A stretch of DNA of 64,000 bases from Solwaraspora sp. WMMA2056 (GCF_030345095.1 NZ_CP128360.1:2976001-3040000); one strand, 5' to 3'. Counted from the stretch's first letter, positions 35,793-44,278 are shown. Notes: generated by a model from the sequence alone, not told the origin. Translations and numbers: made by a program.

Positions 35793-36563
35793 GTGCCCGG
35801 ATACCGCCGCCAGCTCTACCGCGACGACGCGGTGGTGCTGCGAGTGCAGAAACTGGGCGAGTCCGACCGGATCATCACCCTGCTGACCCGCCGGCACGGC
35901 CGACTGCGGGCAGTGGCCCGGGGGGTACGCCGGACCACCTCCCGGTTCGGCGCCCGGCTGGAGCCGTTCGGTCACGTCGACCTGCAGATCGCCGGCAACC
36001 CGGACGGCGGCGGCAGTTCGCTGCACACGGTCAGCCAGGTCGAGGGACTGCACCTGTACGGCAAGCGGTTCCTCGGCGACTATCCGCGCTACACGGCGGC
36101 CAGCGCGATCGCCGAGACCGCCGAGCGGCTCACCCCGGTGGAACGCGAACCGTCCCTGCAACTGTTCCAGCTGACCCTCGGCGCGCTGCGGGCCCTCGCC
36201 GACGGCAGCCACGCCGGCACCCTGGTGCTCGACGCGTACCTGCTGCGCGGGATGGCGTTCGCCGGTTGGGCGCCGGCGCTGGTCGAGTGCGCCGTGTGCG
36301 GCAACCGGGGGCGGCACCGGGCGTTCTCCGTACCGGCCGGGGGGTGTGTCTGCCCGGACTGCCGACCACCCGGCGCGGCCCATCCGGCGCCGGCCACCAT
36401 CGACCTGATGGCGGCCCTGGCCACCGGCGACTGGCAGGTGGCCGACGCTTCGGAGCCGGCCGCCCGCCGGGAGTGCAGCGGGCTGGTGGCGGCGCACCTG
36501 CAGTGGCATCTGGAGCGCGGGTTACGCTCGCTGCCGCTGGTCGACCGTTCCCCAGGAGACTGA
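35793..36563 (+). CDS. recO: DNA repair protein RecO
   Basis: A 256-residue recombination mediator that loads RecA with RecR. The N-terminal OB fold starts [20 protein letters not shown] and is followed by a helical core. A zinc site appears as CAVCGN and CVCPDC (about residues 167-191). GTG 35793 lies 6 nt after GAGAAT, compatible with a leaderless start. uppS follows after 2 bp. Confidence 0.95.
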   Translation: MPGYRRQLYRDDAVVLRVQKLGESDRIITLLTRRHGRLRAVARGVRRTTSRFGARLEPFGHVDLQIAGNPDGGGSSLHTVSQVEGLHLYGKRFLGDYPRYTAASAIAETAERLTPVEREPSLQLFQLTLGALRALADGSHAGTLVLDAYLLRGMAFAGWAPALVECAVCGNRGRHRAFSVPAGGCVCPDCRPPGAAHPAPATIDLMAALATGDWQVADASEPAARRECSGLVAAHLQWHLERGLRSLPLVDRSPGD

Positions 36564-36565
36564 TC

Positions 36566-37372
36566 ATGACCAAGGGCAGGGGCCTGCGCCCGCCGGTGGC
36601 ACCCACTCCGCACCCGTCCGGTGCCCGGCCGCCGACGCTGCCGAAGCAGGCGCTGCCCGACCACGTGGCGATCGTCATGGACGGCAACGGCCGGTGGGCC
36701 AAGGACCGGGGTCTGCCCCGGACCAAGGGTCATGAGCAGGGCGAGTTCTCGCTGTTCGACACCGTCGAGGGCGCGATCGAGCTGGGGATCCCGTACCTGT
36801 CGGCGTACGCCTTCTCGACGGAGAACTGGCGGCGCTCGCCGGACGAGGTCCGTTTCCTGATGGGCTTCAACCGTGACGTCATCCGCCGTCGCCGCGACCA
36901 GCTGGTCGACCTGGGCGTACGGGTGGTGTGGTCGGGCCGGGCCGGCCGGTTGTGGAAGAGCGTGATCTCCGAGCTGCAGACCGCCGAGGAGATGTCCCGC
37001 CACAACAGCACGCTCACGCTGCAGTTCTGCGTGAACTACGGCGGGCAGGCCGAGATCGCCGACGCGGCCGCCGCGATCGCCCGGGACGTGGCGGCCGGCA
37101 AGGTCGACCCGGACCGGGTCAACGAGAAGATGCTGGCCCGCTACCTCTACCACCCTGAGGTGCCGGAGGTGGATCTGTTCCTGCGGCCGTCGGGGGAGCA
37201 GCGGACATCGAACTTCATGCTCTGGCAGTCGGCCTACGCCGAGCTGGTCTTCCTGGACACGCTCTGGCCGGACTTCGACCGCCGGCACCTGTGGTACGCC
37301 TGCGAGCTGTACGCACAGCGGGACCGCCGGTTCGGCGGAGCGCTGCCCAACCCGGTCGCGCCCCAGGGCTGA
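36566..37372 (+). CDS. uppS: Isoprenyl transferase (cis-prenyltransferase, UppS type)
   Basis: A 268-residue enzyme that condenses isopentenyl diphosphate into long polyprenyl diphosphates (undecaprenyl- or decaprenyl-type carrier for cell wall synthesis). The motifs are [18 protein letters not shown] (catalytic Asp and FPP-binding), [13 protein letters not shown], and the C-terminal [18 protein letters not shown] 36566 has GGAG upstream. The recO-uppS pair is conserved in actinobacteria. Confidence 0.96.
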   Translation: MTKGRGLRPPVAPTPHPSGARPPTLPKQALPDHVAIVMDGNGRWAKDRGLPRTKGHEQGEFSLFDTVEGAIELGIPYLSAYAFSTENWRRSPDEVRFLMGFNRDVIRRRRDQLVDLGVRVVWSGRAGRLWKSVISELQTAEEMSRHNSTLTLQFCVNYGGQAEIADAAAAIARDVAAGKVDPDRVNEKMLARYLYHPEVPEVDLFLRPSGEQRTSNFMLWQSAYAELVFLDTLWPDFDRRHLWYACELYAQRDRRFGGALPNPVAPQG

Positions 37373-37421
37373 GTGACCCTGCCGTCGGGGAAAACCGGGT
37401 GCGCCGGGGGAACACACCGGT

Positions 37422-37446
37422 TAGCGTGACGGTCATGCGCTTCTGA
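37422..37446 (+). promoter_or_regulatory. TAGCGT -10 box followed by a leaderless three-codon ORF (Met-Arg-Phe-stop)
   Basis: TAGCGT (37422-37427) is followed by 7 nt and ATG CGC TTC TGA (37435-37446). This spacing is the same as at many leaderless genes in the window. The TGA is the first three bases of the outermost stem of the structured RNA downstream, so translation of the micro-ORF would interfere with that stem. GGAAC at 37409-37413 could belong to an ECF-type promoter, but this is weak. Confidence 0.45.
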
Positions 37447-37664
37447 CGCCCATTTTTCGCAGTGCCGCGACCGCTCGGCGGTCGCCGTCGATCCGTGCCG
37501 TGCGGGCTCCCGCCGCCGATCGGCACTGCGGGCGTCACGGTGTTCTCCGGCTGTCTGGTCCCGCCGTCGTGGACCTCGTCGGTGGCTGCGGCGCCCGCCC
37601 ACCGCATCTAACCCGTCACCGCCGCGGGTTCGCGTGGCGGTTCGCAGCCAGGAGGTCTTCTCAT
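37444..37664 (+). ncRNA. Highly structured 5' leader, candidate cis-regulatory RNA
   Basis: TGACGC (37444-37449) pairs with GCGTCA (37532-37537), and CGCAGTGCCG (37458-37467) pairs exactly with CGGCACTGCG (37521-37530). These enclose a perfect 8-bp hairpin GCGACCGC-TCG-GCGGTCGC (37467-37485) and a GCGG...CCGC hairpin (about 37502-37513), giving a multi-branched junction. A second part has GGTGG/CCACC (37581-37603) and ACCGCC/GGCGGT (37618-37641), the latter ending 8 nt before the ribosome site AGGAGG (37650-37655) of the next gene. No known riboswitch class was recognised. Confidence 0.5.
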
Positions 37665-37916
37665 ATGGCGCAACGACCAGAACGAGACACGACGATGCCC
37701 GGGTTCACCGTGCCCGAGGCCTCGGCGGGCGAACTCGCCCTGCCCGAGGTCGCCCTGCCTGAGGTCCCGCTGCCCGAGGTCGAGTTGCCCGTCGACGTTC
37801 GACGGCCCGCCGCCCCGGGCTCCGGCCCGCAGGCCAGGGACGCCCGCCCGGCCCGGCTCTCCGGTCGGGGTCAGCGCTCCGGCAAGGGACGCAACTACCA
37901 GTTCCGGCGCAGCTGA
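37665..37916 (+). CDS. Small protein with LPEV tandem repeats and basic C-terminus
   Basis: An 83-residue protein beginning at ATG 37665 behind a near-perfect ribosome site. Residues about 22-43 are a tandem array (LALPEVALPEVPLPEVELPV) encoded by clean 18-bp DNA repeats. The last 30 residues are Arg/Gly/Ser-rich (SGRGQRSGKGRNYQFRRS). There is no signal peptide, membrane segment or Cys. I do not recognise the family. A nucleic-acid- or peptide-binding disordered protein is possible. The 240-bp structured leader in front suggests tight post-transcriptional control. Confidence 0.65.
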   Translation: MAQRPERDTTMPGFTVPEASAGELALPEVALPEVPLPEVELPVDVRRPAAPGSGPQARDARPARLSGRGQRSGKGRNYQFRRS

Positions 37917-37950
37917 CCAGCTGGATCGGACCCTTCTGCCGACCAGCGGC

Positions 37951-38075
37951 GGAGGTGCTTCCCCGGCGGGTACGCCGCCCGCCGGGGGAGTCCGCCGGGG
38001 AGGAGCCCCGGTGAACGGGTGTCGGCACCGGCCGACGTCGAGGTGAACAGTGACTCACCGCCTTCCGATCGCTTG
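37951..38075 (+). promoter_or_regulatory. Multi-hairpin leader of the ABC importer operon, candidate riboswitch
   Basis: Consecutive stems are CCCCGGCGGG/CCCGCCGGGG (37961-37970 with 37978-37987, perfect), CCGGGG-AGGAG-CCCCGG (about 37995-38011), GTCGG/CCGAC (about 38021-38036) and GGTGA/TCACC (about 38042-38059). A T-rich stretch and a CTTGCTG/CAGCAAG stem follow before the permease start. The opening GGTGCTTCCCCGG and the placement before a metal-chelate-type importer recall cobalamin riboswitches, but the diagnostic B12-box and GGGAA/CCGGTGCGA core are not present. Confidence 0.4.
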
Positions 38076-38140
38076 ATCTTGCTGCTAGCTTTTTGCCAGA
38101 TGTTTGCAACAGCAAGTTTGAGGCGCTTGGGGGTCCGACG

Positions 38141-39226
38141 GTGGCAGCCACCCTGCTGGCGACCCGGGCGGATCTGCTCGGCGTCGCCGCCCAGCGACGC
38201 CGGACCGGGCTCTGGCTGGCCGTCCTGACCGTCGGGCTGGTGGCCACCGCGCTGGTCGCGGTCGGCTCCGGTGCCATCGGGATCGCCCCGACGACCGTCG
38301 CCAGGATCATCGGACACCAGCTCGTCGGGCTGCCCGCCGAGGTGACCTGGAGCCTCCCGGAGCAGTCCATCGTCTGGCAGGTACGGCTGCCCCGGGTGCT
38401 GCTCGGCATGCTCGTCGGTGCCGGACTGGCGGTGTGCGGCGTGGCGTTGCAGGCGATGGTCCGCAACGTACTGGCCGACCCGTACCTGCTCGGCATCAAC
38501 TCCGGCGCCTCCAGCGGCGCCGCCGCGGCGATCCTGTTCGGCGTGGGCGCCGGCTTCGGCCAGTACGCCCTCTCCGGCAGCGCTTTCCTGGGCGCGCTCG
38601 CCGCGTCGTTGCTGGTGTTCCTGATCGCCCGCAGCGGCGGCCGGGTGACCTCGCTGCGGCTGCTGCTGTCCGGCGTCGCCGTCGGCTACGCGCTCTACGC
38701 CACCACCAGCTTCCTGATCTTCGCCTCCGGCTCGGCCGAAGGCGCCCGGTCGGTGATGTTCTGGCTGCTCGGCTCGCTGGGCCTGGCCCGCTGGGACGCC
38801 CTGCTGGCGGTGGCCGCGGTGGTGCTGATCGGCACGACCGGCTACCTGACGATCGTCGGGCGGCGGCTCGACGTACTGGCCATCGGCGACGAGACCGCGC
38901 AGACCCTCGGGGTATCGCCGGACCGGTTCCGGCTGCGCCTGCTGGTCCTCGTCTCGCTCAGTGTCGGCGTGCTGGTCTCCGCCGCCGGCAGCATCGGCTT
39001 CGTCGGGCTCGTCGTACCGCACCTGGCCCGCCGGATCGTCGGCGCACCGCATGTCCGCGTCGTCCCGGTCGCCGCGCTGCTCGGCGCGATCCTGCTGGTC
39101 TGGGCCGACGTCCTCGCCCGGGTCCTGCTCGCCCCGCAGGAGATCCCGATCGGGATCATCACCGCCCTGCTCGGTGCGCCGTTCCTGCTCGTACTCATCC
39201 GCCGTCTGCACGCCACCGCCGCCTGA
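38141..39226 (+). CDS. FecCD-family ABC transporter permease
   Basis: A 361-residue polytopic permease of the BtuC/FhuB type with about nine to ten helices. The motifs include RLPRVLLGMLVGAGLAVCGV, NVLADPYLLGINSGASSGAA and GFVGLVVPHLARRIVG, which carries the loop contacting the ATPase. Family substrates are iron-siderophores, heme, cobalamin and related chelates. GTG 38141 was chosen; the frame is open to 38093 but that part is leader. It is first in a four-gene unit with a binding protein, an ATPase and a methyltransferase. Confidence 0.9.
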   Translation: MAATLLATRADLLGVAAQRRRTGLWLAVLTVGLVATALVAVGSGAIGIAPTTVARIIGHQLVGLPAEVTWSLPEQSIVWQVRLPRVLLGMLVGAGLAVCGVALQAMVRNVLADPYLLGINSGASSGAAAAILFGVGAGFGQYALSGSAFLGALAASLLVFLIARSGGRVTSLRLLLSGVAVGYALYATTSFLIFASGSAEGARSVMFWLLGSLGLARWDALLAVAAVVLIGTTGYLTIVGRRLDVLAIGDETAQTLGVSPDRFRLRLLVLVSLSVGVLVSAAGSIGFVGLVVPHLARRIVGAPHVRVVPVAALLGAILLVWADVLARVLLAPQEIPIGIITALLGAPFLLVLIRRLHATAA

Positions 39227-39256
39227 CCACCTGCACGAACGTTCGAGGAGAAGCCC

Positions 39257-40255
39257 GTGAAGACGACCCGTACCGCCGCCCTCGCGGTGGTGTCCGCGAC
39301 AGCGCTGCTCGTCGCCGGCTGCGGCGGTGCTGGCGCAGCCGGCGACAACGCCACCACGGCCGCCGGCGAGGGCTACCCGGTGACCGTCACCAACTGCGGC
39401 GTCGACGTCACCTTCGACGCCGCGCCGACCCGGGTCGTGCTGCTCAAGAGCGCGGCCGTGCCGTACCTGCACGCGCTCGGGGTGCTCGACCGGGTGACCG
39501 CCCGCGCCGGCCAGTACCCGGCCGAGTACTACGACGCGGCGACCCTGGCCGAGCTCGACGCCATCCCGTTGCTGACCGACAAGACCGACACCAGCGGCCA
39601 CCTGCAGATCTCCAAGGAGGTGGTGATCAGCCAGCAGCCGGACCTGGTGCTCGGTGAGGTCGACAACCTCTCCCGCGACACCTTGTCGGCGGTGGACATC
39701 CCACTGTTGGAGGAGCCGGCGATGTGCCCCGACAGCACGGCGGTGCCGAGCTTCGACGACATCTACGCCCAGATGCGGACGTACGGCGAGGTGTTCGACC
39801 GCCAGCCGCAGGCGCAGGAGGCGGTCACCGCGTTGCAGGAGCGGATGGCCCAGGTCCAGCAGCAGGCCGGCGTGGCGTCCGGGCGGACGGCGGCGGTGCT
39901 CTATCCGACCGTCGGCGGTGGGGTGACCTACGCCTACGGCACGGCCAGCATGGCGCACCCGCAGCTGGAGGCGGCCGGCTTCCGTAACGTCTTCGACGAC
40001 GTACCGGAGCGGGTCTTCGAGGTCACCGTGGAGGAACTGCTCGGACGCGACCCCGACGTACTGATCCTGCTCTACTCCGACGGTGACCCGGCGGCGGTGG
40101 AGCAGGGCCTGACCGGGCTGCCCGGCGCCGAGAACCTGACGGCGGTCCGCACCGGCGAGGTGATGACCCAGCTGTTCAACTTCACCGAACCGCCGAGCCC
40201 GCTGTCGATCGACGGGTTGGAGCGCATCGTGCAGCGCTTCGGGGACGGCACATGA
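39257..40255 (+). CDS. ABC transporter substrate-binding lipoprotein (FecB/BtuF type)
   Basis: A 332-residue lipoprotein. The signal peptide ends in LLVAGCGG (lipobox Cys at about 21). The mature protein has the two-lobed class III fold linked by a long helix; VTVTNCGVDVTFDAAPTRVV is the typical first strand. Segments such as ALGVLDRVTARAGQYPAEYY and SGHLQISKEVVI resemble an actinobacterial group once proposed to bind the F420 precursor F420-0. That is recalled similarity, not tested. ATG 39257 follows GGAG, and its stop overlaps the ATPase start. Confidence 0.88.
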   Translation: MKTTRTAALAVVSATALLVAGCGGAGAAGDNATTAAGEGYPVTVTNCGVDVTFDAAPTRVVLLKSAAVPYLHALGVLDRVTARAGQYPAEYYDAATLAELDAIPLLTDKTDTSGHLQISKEVVISQQPDLVLGEVDNLSRDTLSAVDIPLLEEPAMCPDSTAVPSFDDIYAQMRTYGEVFDRQPQAQEAVTALQERMAQVQQQAGVASGRTAAVLYPTVGGGVTYAYGTASMAHPQLEAAGFRNVFDDVPERVFEVTVEELLGRDPDVLILLYSDGDPAAVEQGLTGLPGAENLTAVRTGEVMTQLFNFTEPPSPLSIDGLERIVQRFGDGT

Positions 40256-41091
40256 TCACCGCGACCGGGGTCTCCTGGCGTTACGGAGCCCATCCGGTCA
40301 TCGACGGGGTGAGCGTGACCGCCGGGCCGGGCCGGGTGCTGGGCCTGATCGGCCCGAACGGCAGCGGCAAGACCACGCTGCTGCGGCTGCTCTACGGCGC
40401 GCTGCGCAGCGGTGGCGGCCTACGTACCGTCGGTGGCGGGCGCGGCGCCAGTGGCGACTCGGGTCAGGTCCTGGTCGACGGCGACGAACTGTCCGCCCTG
40501 CCGGCCCGGGAGGTCGCCCGTCGGCTGGCGGTGGTGGTGCAGGAGGCCGGTGGCAGCGAGATCGCCCTGACCGTCGCCGAACTGGTGCTGCTGGGCCGGG
40601 GGCCGCACCTGTCGACGTTCCAGCGCACGAGTCGCGCCGACCATGAGATCGCGGCGGCGTGTCTGGCCCGGGTCGGTGCCGCGCACCTGGCGGCCCGCGC
40701 CGTCGCCGGCCTGTCCGGCGGTGAACGCCAGCGGGTGCTGATCGCCCGCGCGTTGGCCCAACAGGCCACCCACCTGCTGCTCGACGAGCCGACCAACCAT
40801 CTGGACATCCGCTACCAGCACGAGATCCTGCAACTGGTCCGCAATCTCGGCACCTGTTCGATCGTCGTGCTGCACGACCTCAACCTGGCCGCCCGCTACT
40901 GCGACGACCTGGTGCTGCTCGGCCAGGGCGGGGTGGCGGCCGCCGGCACCACCGACGAGGTGCTCGACCCGGCCGTGCTCGAACCGGTCTACGGCATCGG
41001 CATCCAGCGTCTGGACATCGACGGTGCCATCCACCTGCTGTTCCAGCCGTTCGACCAGACCACCGCCACCGAGGAGAGGATCGCGGCATGA
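40252..41091 (+). CDS. ABC transporter ATP-binding protein (FecE/BtuD type)
   Basis: A 279-residue ATPase. Walker A is GPNGSGKTTLL (about 35-45), the Q-loop is in VVVQEAGGSE, the signature is LSGGERQRV, and Walker B is LLLDEPTNHLD, followed by the switch His in VLHDLNLAARYCDD. A Gly-rich insertion (about 55-75) after Walker A is longer than usual. It is coupled by 4-bp overlaps to the genes before and after. Confidence 0.92.
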   Translation: MITATGVSWRYGAHPVIDGVSVTAGPGRVLGLIGPNGSGKTTLLRLLYGALRSGGGLRTVGGGRGASGDSGQVLVDGDELSALPAREVARRLAVVVQEAGGSEIALTVAELVLLGRGPHLSTFQRTSRADHEIAAACLARVGAAHLAARAVAGLSGGERQRVLIARALAQQATHLLLDEPTNHLDIRYQHEILQLVRNLGTCSIVVLHDLNLAARYCDDLVLLGQGGVAAAGTTDEVLDPAVLEPVYGIGIQRLDIDGAIHLLFQPFDQTTATEERIAA

Positions 41092-41786
41092 CGGCCGTAC
41101 AGGATCGCATCAATGAGTACTGGACCGGCCGGGCACCCGGCTACGACGCGTACGTGCAGCGCCCGGAGCGGTTCGCCGCCGACCAGCAGGCCTGGTCGCA
41201 GGTCTGGGCGGCGGCGCTGCCGCCGGCCCCGCTGGACGTGCTCGACGTCGGCACCGGCACCGGGCAGGCGGCCATCGTGCTGGCCGGGCTCGGCCACCGG
41301 GTCACCGGCATCGACCTGTCCGAGGGGATGTTGGAGCAGGCCCGCCGGCACGCGGCCGCGATGACCGACGGACCCGTCATCGCGTACGGCGACGCCGTCG
41401 CCCCGGACTTCCCGGCCGCCAGCTTCGACGCGGTGACCAGCCGCTACCTGATGTGGACCCTGCGCGAGCCGCAGGTCGCCGTGGCCAACTGGGTGCGCCT
41501 GCTGCGCCCCGGCGGCACGGTCGCCGTGGTCGACAGCACCTGGTTCCCCGACGGACTCGACAACGCCTCGGAGAACTTCGCCGACCACTACGACGACGCG
41601 GTGCGCGCCGCGCTGCCGCTGGCCACCGCGAAAACCATTGACCAGACCGTGGCGGTGCTGGAACAGGCCGGCCTACGCGATGTCACGGCCGCACCGCTGA
41701 ACTCGGTCTACGAACTGGACCGACAGTTCGGCGTGGCACCCGACCACGAGCTCAAACTGCAGTACATCGTCACCGGCCGTCGCTGA
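41088..41786 (+). CDS. Class I SAM-dependent methyltransferase
   Basis: A 232-residue enzyme. SAM-binding motif I is VLDVGTGTGQAAIVLA (about 49-64), motif II is VTGIDLSEGML, and the motif IV region is FDAVTSRYLMWTL. It overlaps the ATPase gene by 4 bp, so it belongs to the importer operon and may modify the imported compound. The substrate is unknown, and no other biosynthetic gene adjoins it. Confidence 0.9.
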   Translation: MTAVQDRINEYWTGRAPGYDAYVQRPERFAADQQAWSQVWAAALPPAPLDVLDVGTGTGQAAIVLAGLGHRVTGIDLSEGMLEQARRHAAAMTDGPVIAYGDAVAPDFPAASFDAVTSRYLMWTLREPQVAVANWVRLLRPGGTVAVVDSTWFPDGLDNASENFADHYDDAVRAALPLATAKTIDQTVAVLEQAGLRDVTAAPLNSVYELDRQFGVAPDHELKLQYIVTGRR

Positions 41787-41809
41787 CCGGGAACTGCCCG
41801 CCAACGGGT

Positions 41810-41850
41810 GCCTCCGGTGCCGGCCACTGGATGTGACCAGCACCGGAGGC
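41810..41850. terminator. Hairpin terminator between convergent genes
   Basis: GCCTCCGGTGC (41810-41820) pairs perfectly with GCACCGGAGGC (41840-41850), and a smaller CTGG/CCAG stem lies inside the loop. It ends the importer operon and, on the other strand, the hypothetical gene ending at 41870. Confidence 0.75.
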
Positions 41851-41869
41851 TGGACAGGCAGGTGCGCGG

Positions 41870-42382
41870 TCAGTGCTTGTCGGCGCAGCACGGGGTCGGA
41901 TCGGGCAACTCGAACGGGGCGATCCGACCGGCCCCGACCGGCGCGGCGATCAACGTCAGTACGCCGTTGATCCACACCGGTCGGACGAAGTCCCGGGTCA
42001 CCAGCCGGGTGTCGCCGTCCGGTTGCGCGCCGCCGAGCAGGGTGACCTGCTCGATCGCGCTGCGCTCCAGCACCTCGGCGACACTCAGCTCGCCGACCAG
42101 CGACTCGACGCCGGGGTAGAGGACCGCCCGGCCCGAACGACGCTCCCGGTGCTCGGCCGCCGCCACCTCCGCCGCCGAGTCGAACCCGGCGACGGAAGCG
42201 GGCAGACCGTCCGGCAGTCCGTCCGGGGCGGCCAGGCTGACCGCCACGTGCGGGCGCGGCGTACGGACCAGATGGGTGCAGGCGACGAGCCCGGGTACGC
42301 CGGCCGGGCCGACCACCTCGTGCAGCCAGTGTTCGGCGGCGCGGTCGTCGGCGTGCCCGAGGCTCACTCCAGTGACGATCAT
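41870..42382 (-). CDS. Hypothetical protein coupled to the PHP phosphoesterase
   Basis: A 170-residue protein starting at ATG 42382, 11 bp after the stop of the PHP gene on the same strand, so very likely co-transcribed. It looks soluble with alternating strands and helices (for example HLVRTPRPHVAVSLAAPDG and RLVTRDFVRPVWINGVLTLI) and ends in PTPCCADKH, a Cys-Cys-x-x-x-His tail that could bind metal. No signal peptide. The family is not recognised. Confidence 0.6.
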   Translation of the reverse strand: MIVTGVSLGHADDRAAEHWLHEVVGPAGVPGLVACTHLVRTPRPHVAVSLAAPDGLPDGLPASVAGFDSAAEVAAAEHRERRSGRAVLYPGVESLVGELSVAEVLERSAIEQVTLLGGAQPDGDTRLVTRDFVRPVWINGVLTLIAAPVGAGRIAPFELPDPTPCCADKH

Positions 42383-42393
42383 GGCGGTGGCGG

Positions 42394-44103
42394 TCAGGAC
42401 GGCAGGACCCAGATCGGGTTGCCGTAGAACCACAGGTCCAGCCACGGGTCGGCGTCTCCCATCACGTCCATCGCCGGGCCGTGCGGGTCGACCGCCGCCC
42501 CCATCAGACCGGGCGCGCCGCGGTTGCCGTCGGTACCCCGTACCCGGATGTACATCGGCCGGTCCACCCGTCCCAGCGGGTAGCTGAACGACACCCGCTT
42601 ACGGCCGGGCTGCACCTCGAACGAGGCGGCCACCCGGGCGGTCGGCGCGGTGAAGGTGTCCGCGTCGGTCACCGGGCCGGTCACGTCGCCGACGATCAGG
42701 TCCACCCGGGCCAGTTGCGGCAGGAACTGCGCCCAGTTCGGTGTGGTGGCCAGGTCGATGTCGAGCGTCACCGTGACCGAGGTACCGCTCTTGACCTTCA
42801 ACGTTCCGCCCAGCGTGGCACCGGCGCCCGGCCGCTGGTCGTTGGTGCGGCGGACCCGCATGTCCAGGCCCCGGATCAGACCACCGTGGTCGACCCAGAC
42901 CCGGCCGGCCCGGATGGCGTCCATCACCGCCCGGTAGCCGAACGCCTTGGCGCCGACGTGGGTACGGCTGTACTGGCCCGGCCAGAAGTCGCCGGCGGTG
43001 GTGATCAGCGGTCCGTACACCGGGTCGTCGTACCTGCCGTTGGCGTTGAAGTCGCTGTTCGGCCCGCGCATCGACGTACCCAGGTAGTTGACGTGCGAGT
43101 CGGAGTTGGCGCTGATCCACCACGGCTTGCCCTCGGCGAGCAGGCTGTCCCAGAGCCCGCCCACGGTGGCGGTCATCCAGTCGAACCCGCCCCAGGTGCG
43201 GTAGCTCTCCAGCGGGTAACCGGGGAACGACGCCGCCGACGGGCTGCCCTCGTAGTAGCCGCGACCGCGACCCGGTCCGGCGGGCGCGGGCAGGCTGGAC
43301 GCCTGGTGTCCGGGCGCGCCCTCCATGCCGACGGCCACCGTCGGGTCGGCGTCGCGCCAGGCGCGGATCTCGTGCGGCGAGTCCACGCCGCGCCGCGACG
43401 GGTGGTTGGCCAGGAACAGGGCGCCACCGATCCGGCGGTTACGGACCTCGTCGCCGAGGAACTTGATGCCGGCGATGGCGAGCGCCTCGTTGGCCGGGCT
43501 CGGGCCGCTGGTGCCGGTCACCGAGCCGTCGTAGTCGGTCTCGAACTGCTTGAGTACGGCGACCTCGTTCGGCCCGGGCTGGACGAACACCGTGCCGTGC
43601 TCGGCGGACGGGATGTTCCACTCCAGGCCCTGGTAGACCAGCAGGTCCTTGATCTCCTGCCGGGTGGCGACGATGTCCGGGTTCACCTTCTCCACCCCGA
43701 TGCGGGCGTGGGTCGCGCCGCCGTGGTCGGTGATGACGATCCAGTCCAGACCGTACGCGCGGGCGTGCTTGGCCTGGTCGACCACCCGGTACATGGCGTC
43801 GGAGCTGTACTGGGTGTGGATGTGGTGGTCGCCGGCCAGCCAGACGAACTCGCCGTCGCCGGTCGACGCGCCGCCGGCCGAGGTCTCGTCGTCGGCGGCC
43901 GGGGCGGCGTGCGCGGCGTGCCCACCGGCGAGCACCGACGCGGCGGCACCGGCGCCGAGCAGGCCGGCGTTGCGCAGGAAACTGCGCCGGGACGCCTCGG
44001 GTCCGGAGAGCTCGGCGTCCGGCACCGACAGGTCGAGAGCGGCCGGTACGTCGGCACCGGTCGCGGCGTGATCGTGGCTGTGATCGTGGTGGTGGTGTCC
44101 CAT
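42394..44103 (-). CDS. Tat-exported PHP-domain metallophosphoesterase
   Basis: A 569-residue protein. It begins with a striking His-rich stretch (GHHHHDHSHDH), then a Tat signal (SRRSFLRNAG followed by a hydrophobic, Ala-rich helix, about 40-70). The PHP metal motifs are LAGDHHIHTQYSSD (about 103-116), VITDHGG and GLEWNIPSAEHG. PHP enzymes hydrolyse phosphoesters with a trinuclear metal site; this secreted clade is of unknown substrate. The C-terminal third is beta-rich. ATG 44103 has GGAGCAGGA upstream. An unknown protein follows in the same operon. Confidence 0.85.
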   Translation of the reverse strand: MGHHHHDHSHDHAATGADVPAALDLSVPDAELSGPEASRRSFLRNAGLLGAGAAASVLAGGHAAHAAPAADDETSAGGASTGDGEFVWLAGDHHIHTQYSSDAMYRVVDQAKHARAYGLDWIVITDHGGATHARIGVEKVNPDIVATRQEIKDLLVYQGLEWNIPSAEHGTVFVQPGPNEVAVLKQFETDYDGSVTGTSGPSPANEALAIAGIKFLGDEVRNRRIGGALFLANHPSRRGVDSPHEIRAWRDADPTVAVGMEGAPGHQASSLPAPAGPGRGRGYYEGSPSAASFPGYPLESYRTWGGFDWMTATVGGLWDSLLAEGKPWWISANSDSHVNYLGTSMRGPNSDFNANGRYDDPVYGPLITTAGDFWPGQYSRTHVGAKAFGYRAVMDAIRAGRVWVDHGGLIRGLDMRVRRTNDQRPGAGATLGGTLKVKSGTSVTVTLDIDLATTPNWAQFLPQLARVDLIVGDVTGPVTDADTFTAPTARVAASFEVQPGRKRVSFSYPLGRVDRPMYIRVRGTDGNRGAPGLMGAAVDPHGPAMDVMGDADPWLDLWFYGNPIWVLPS

Positions 44104-44278
44104 TCCTGCTCCGCCTCGTCGATCAACGTTGTCGCGGTCAATCTCATGCAGGTGGGGAAACAGCAGGCGACACGTTGTCGACCCGGCGGCACACGGGGCG
44201 TGAAAGCGTTGCCATGTGTGCATCAGTTCGACCGGTAGTGACCTGCGGATCCACCGAACGGACCCGGCCGTGCGGTCC

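Noticed and set aside
37951-38075. Canonical cobalamin riboswitch
   Set aside because: Leader position and opening bases are suggestive, but the conserved core and B12 box are missing, so only an unclassified structured leader is reported.
37895-39958. Long minus-strand frame opposite the FecCD permease and binding protein
   Set aside because: Low-complexity His/Gln/Arg translation typical of antisense; the plus-strand genes have clear motifs.
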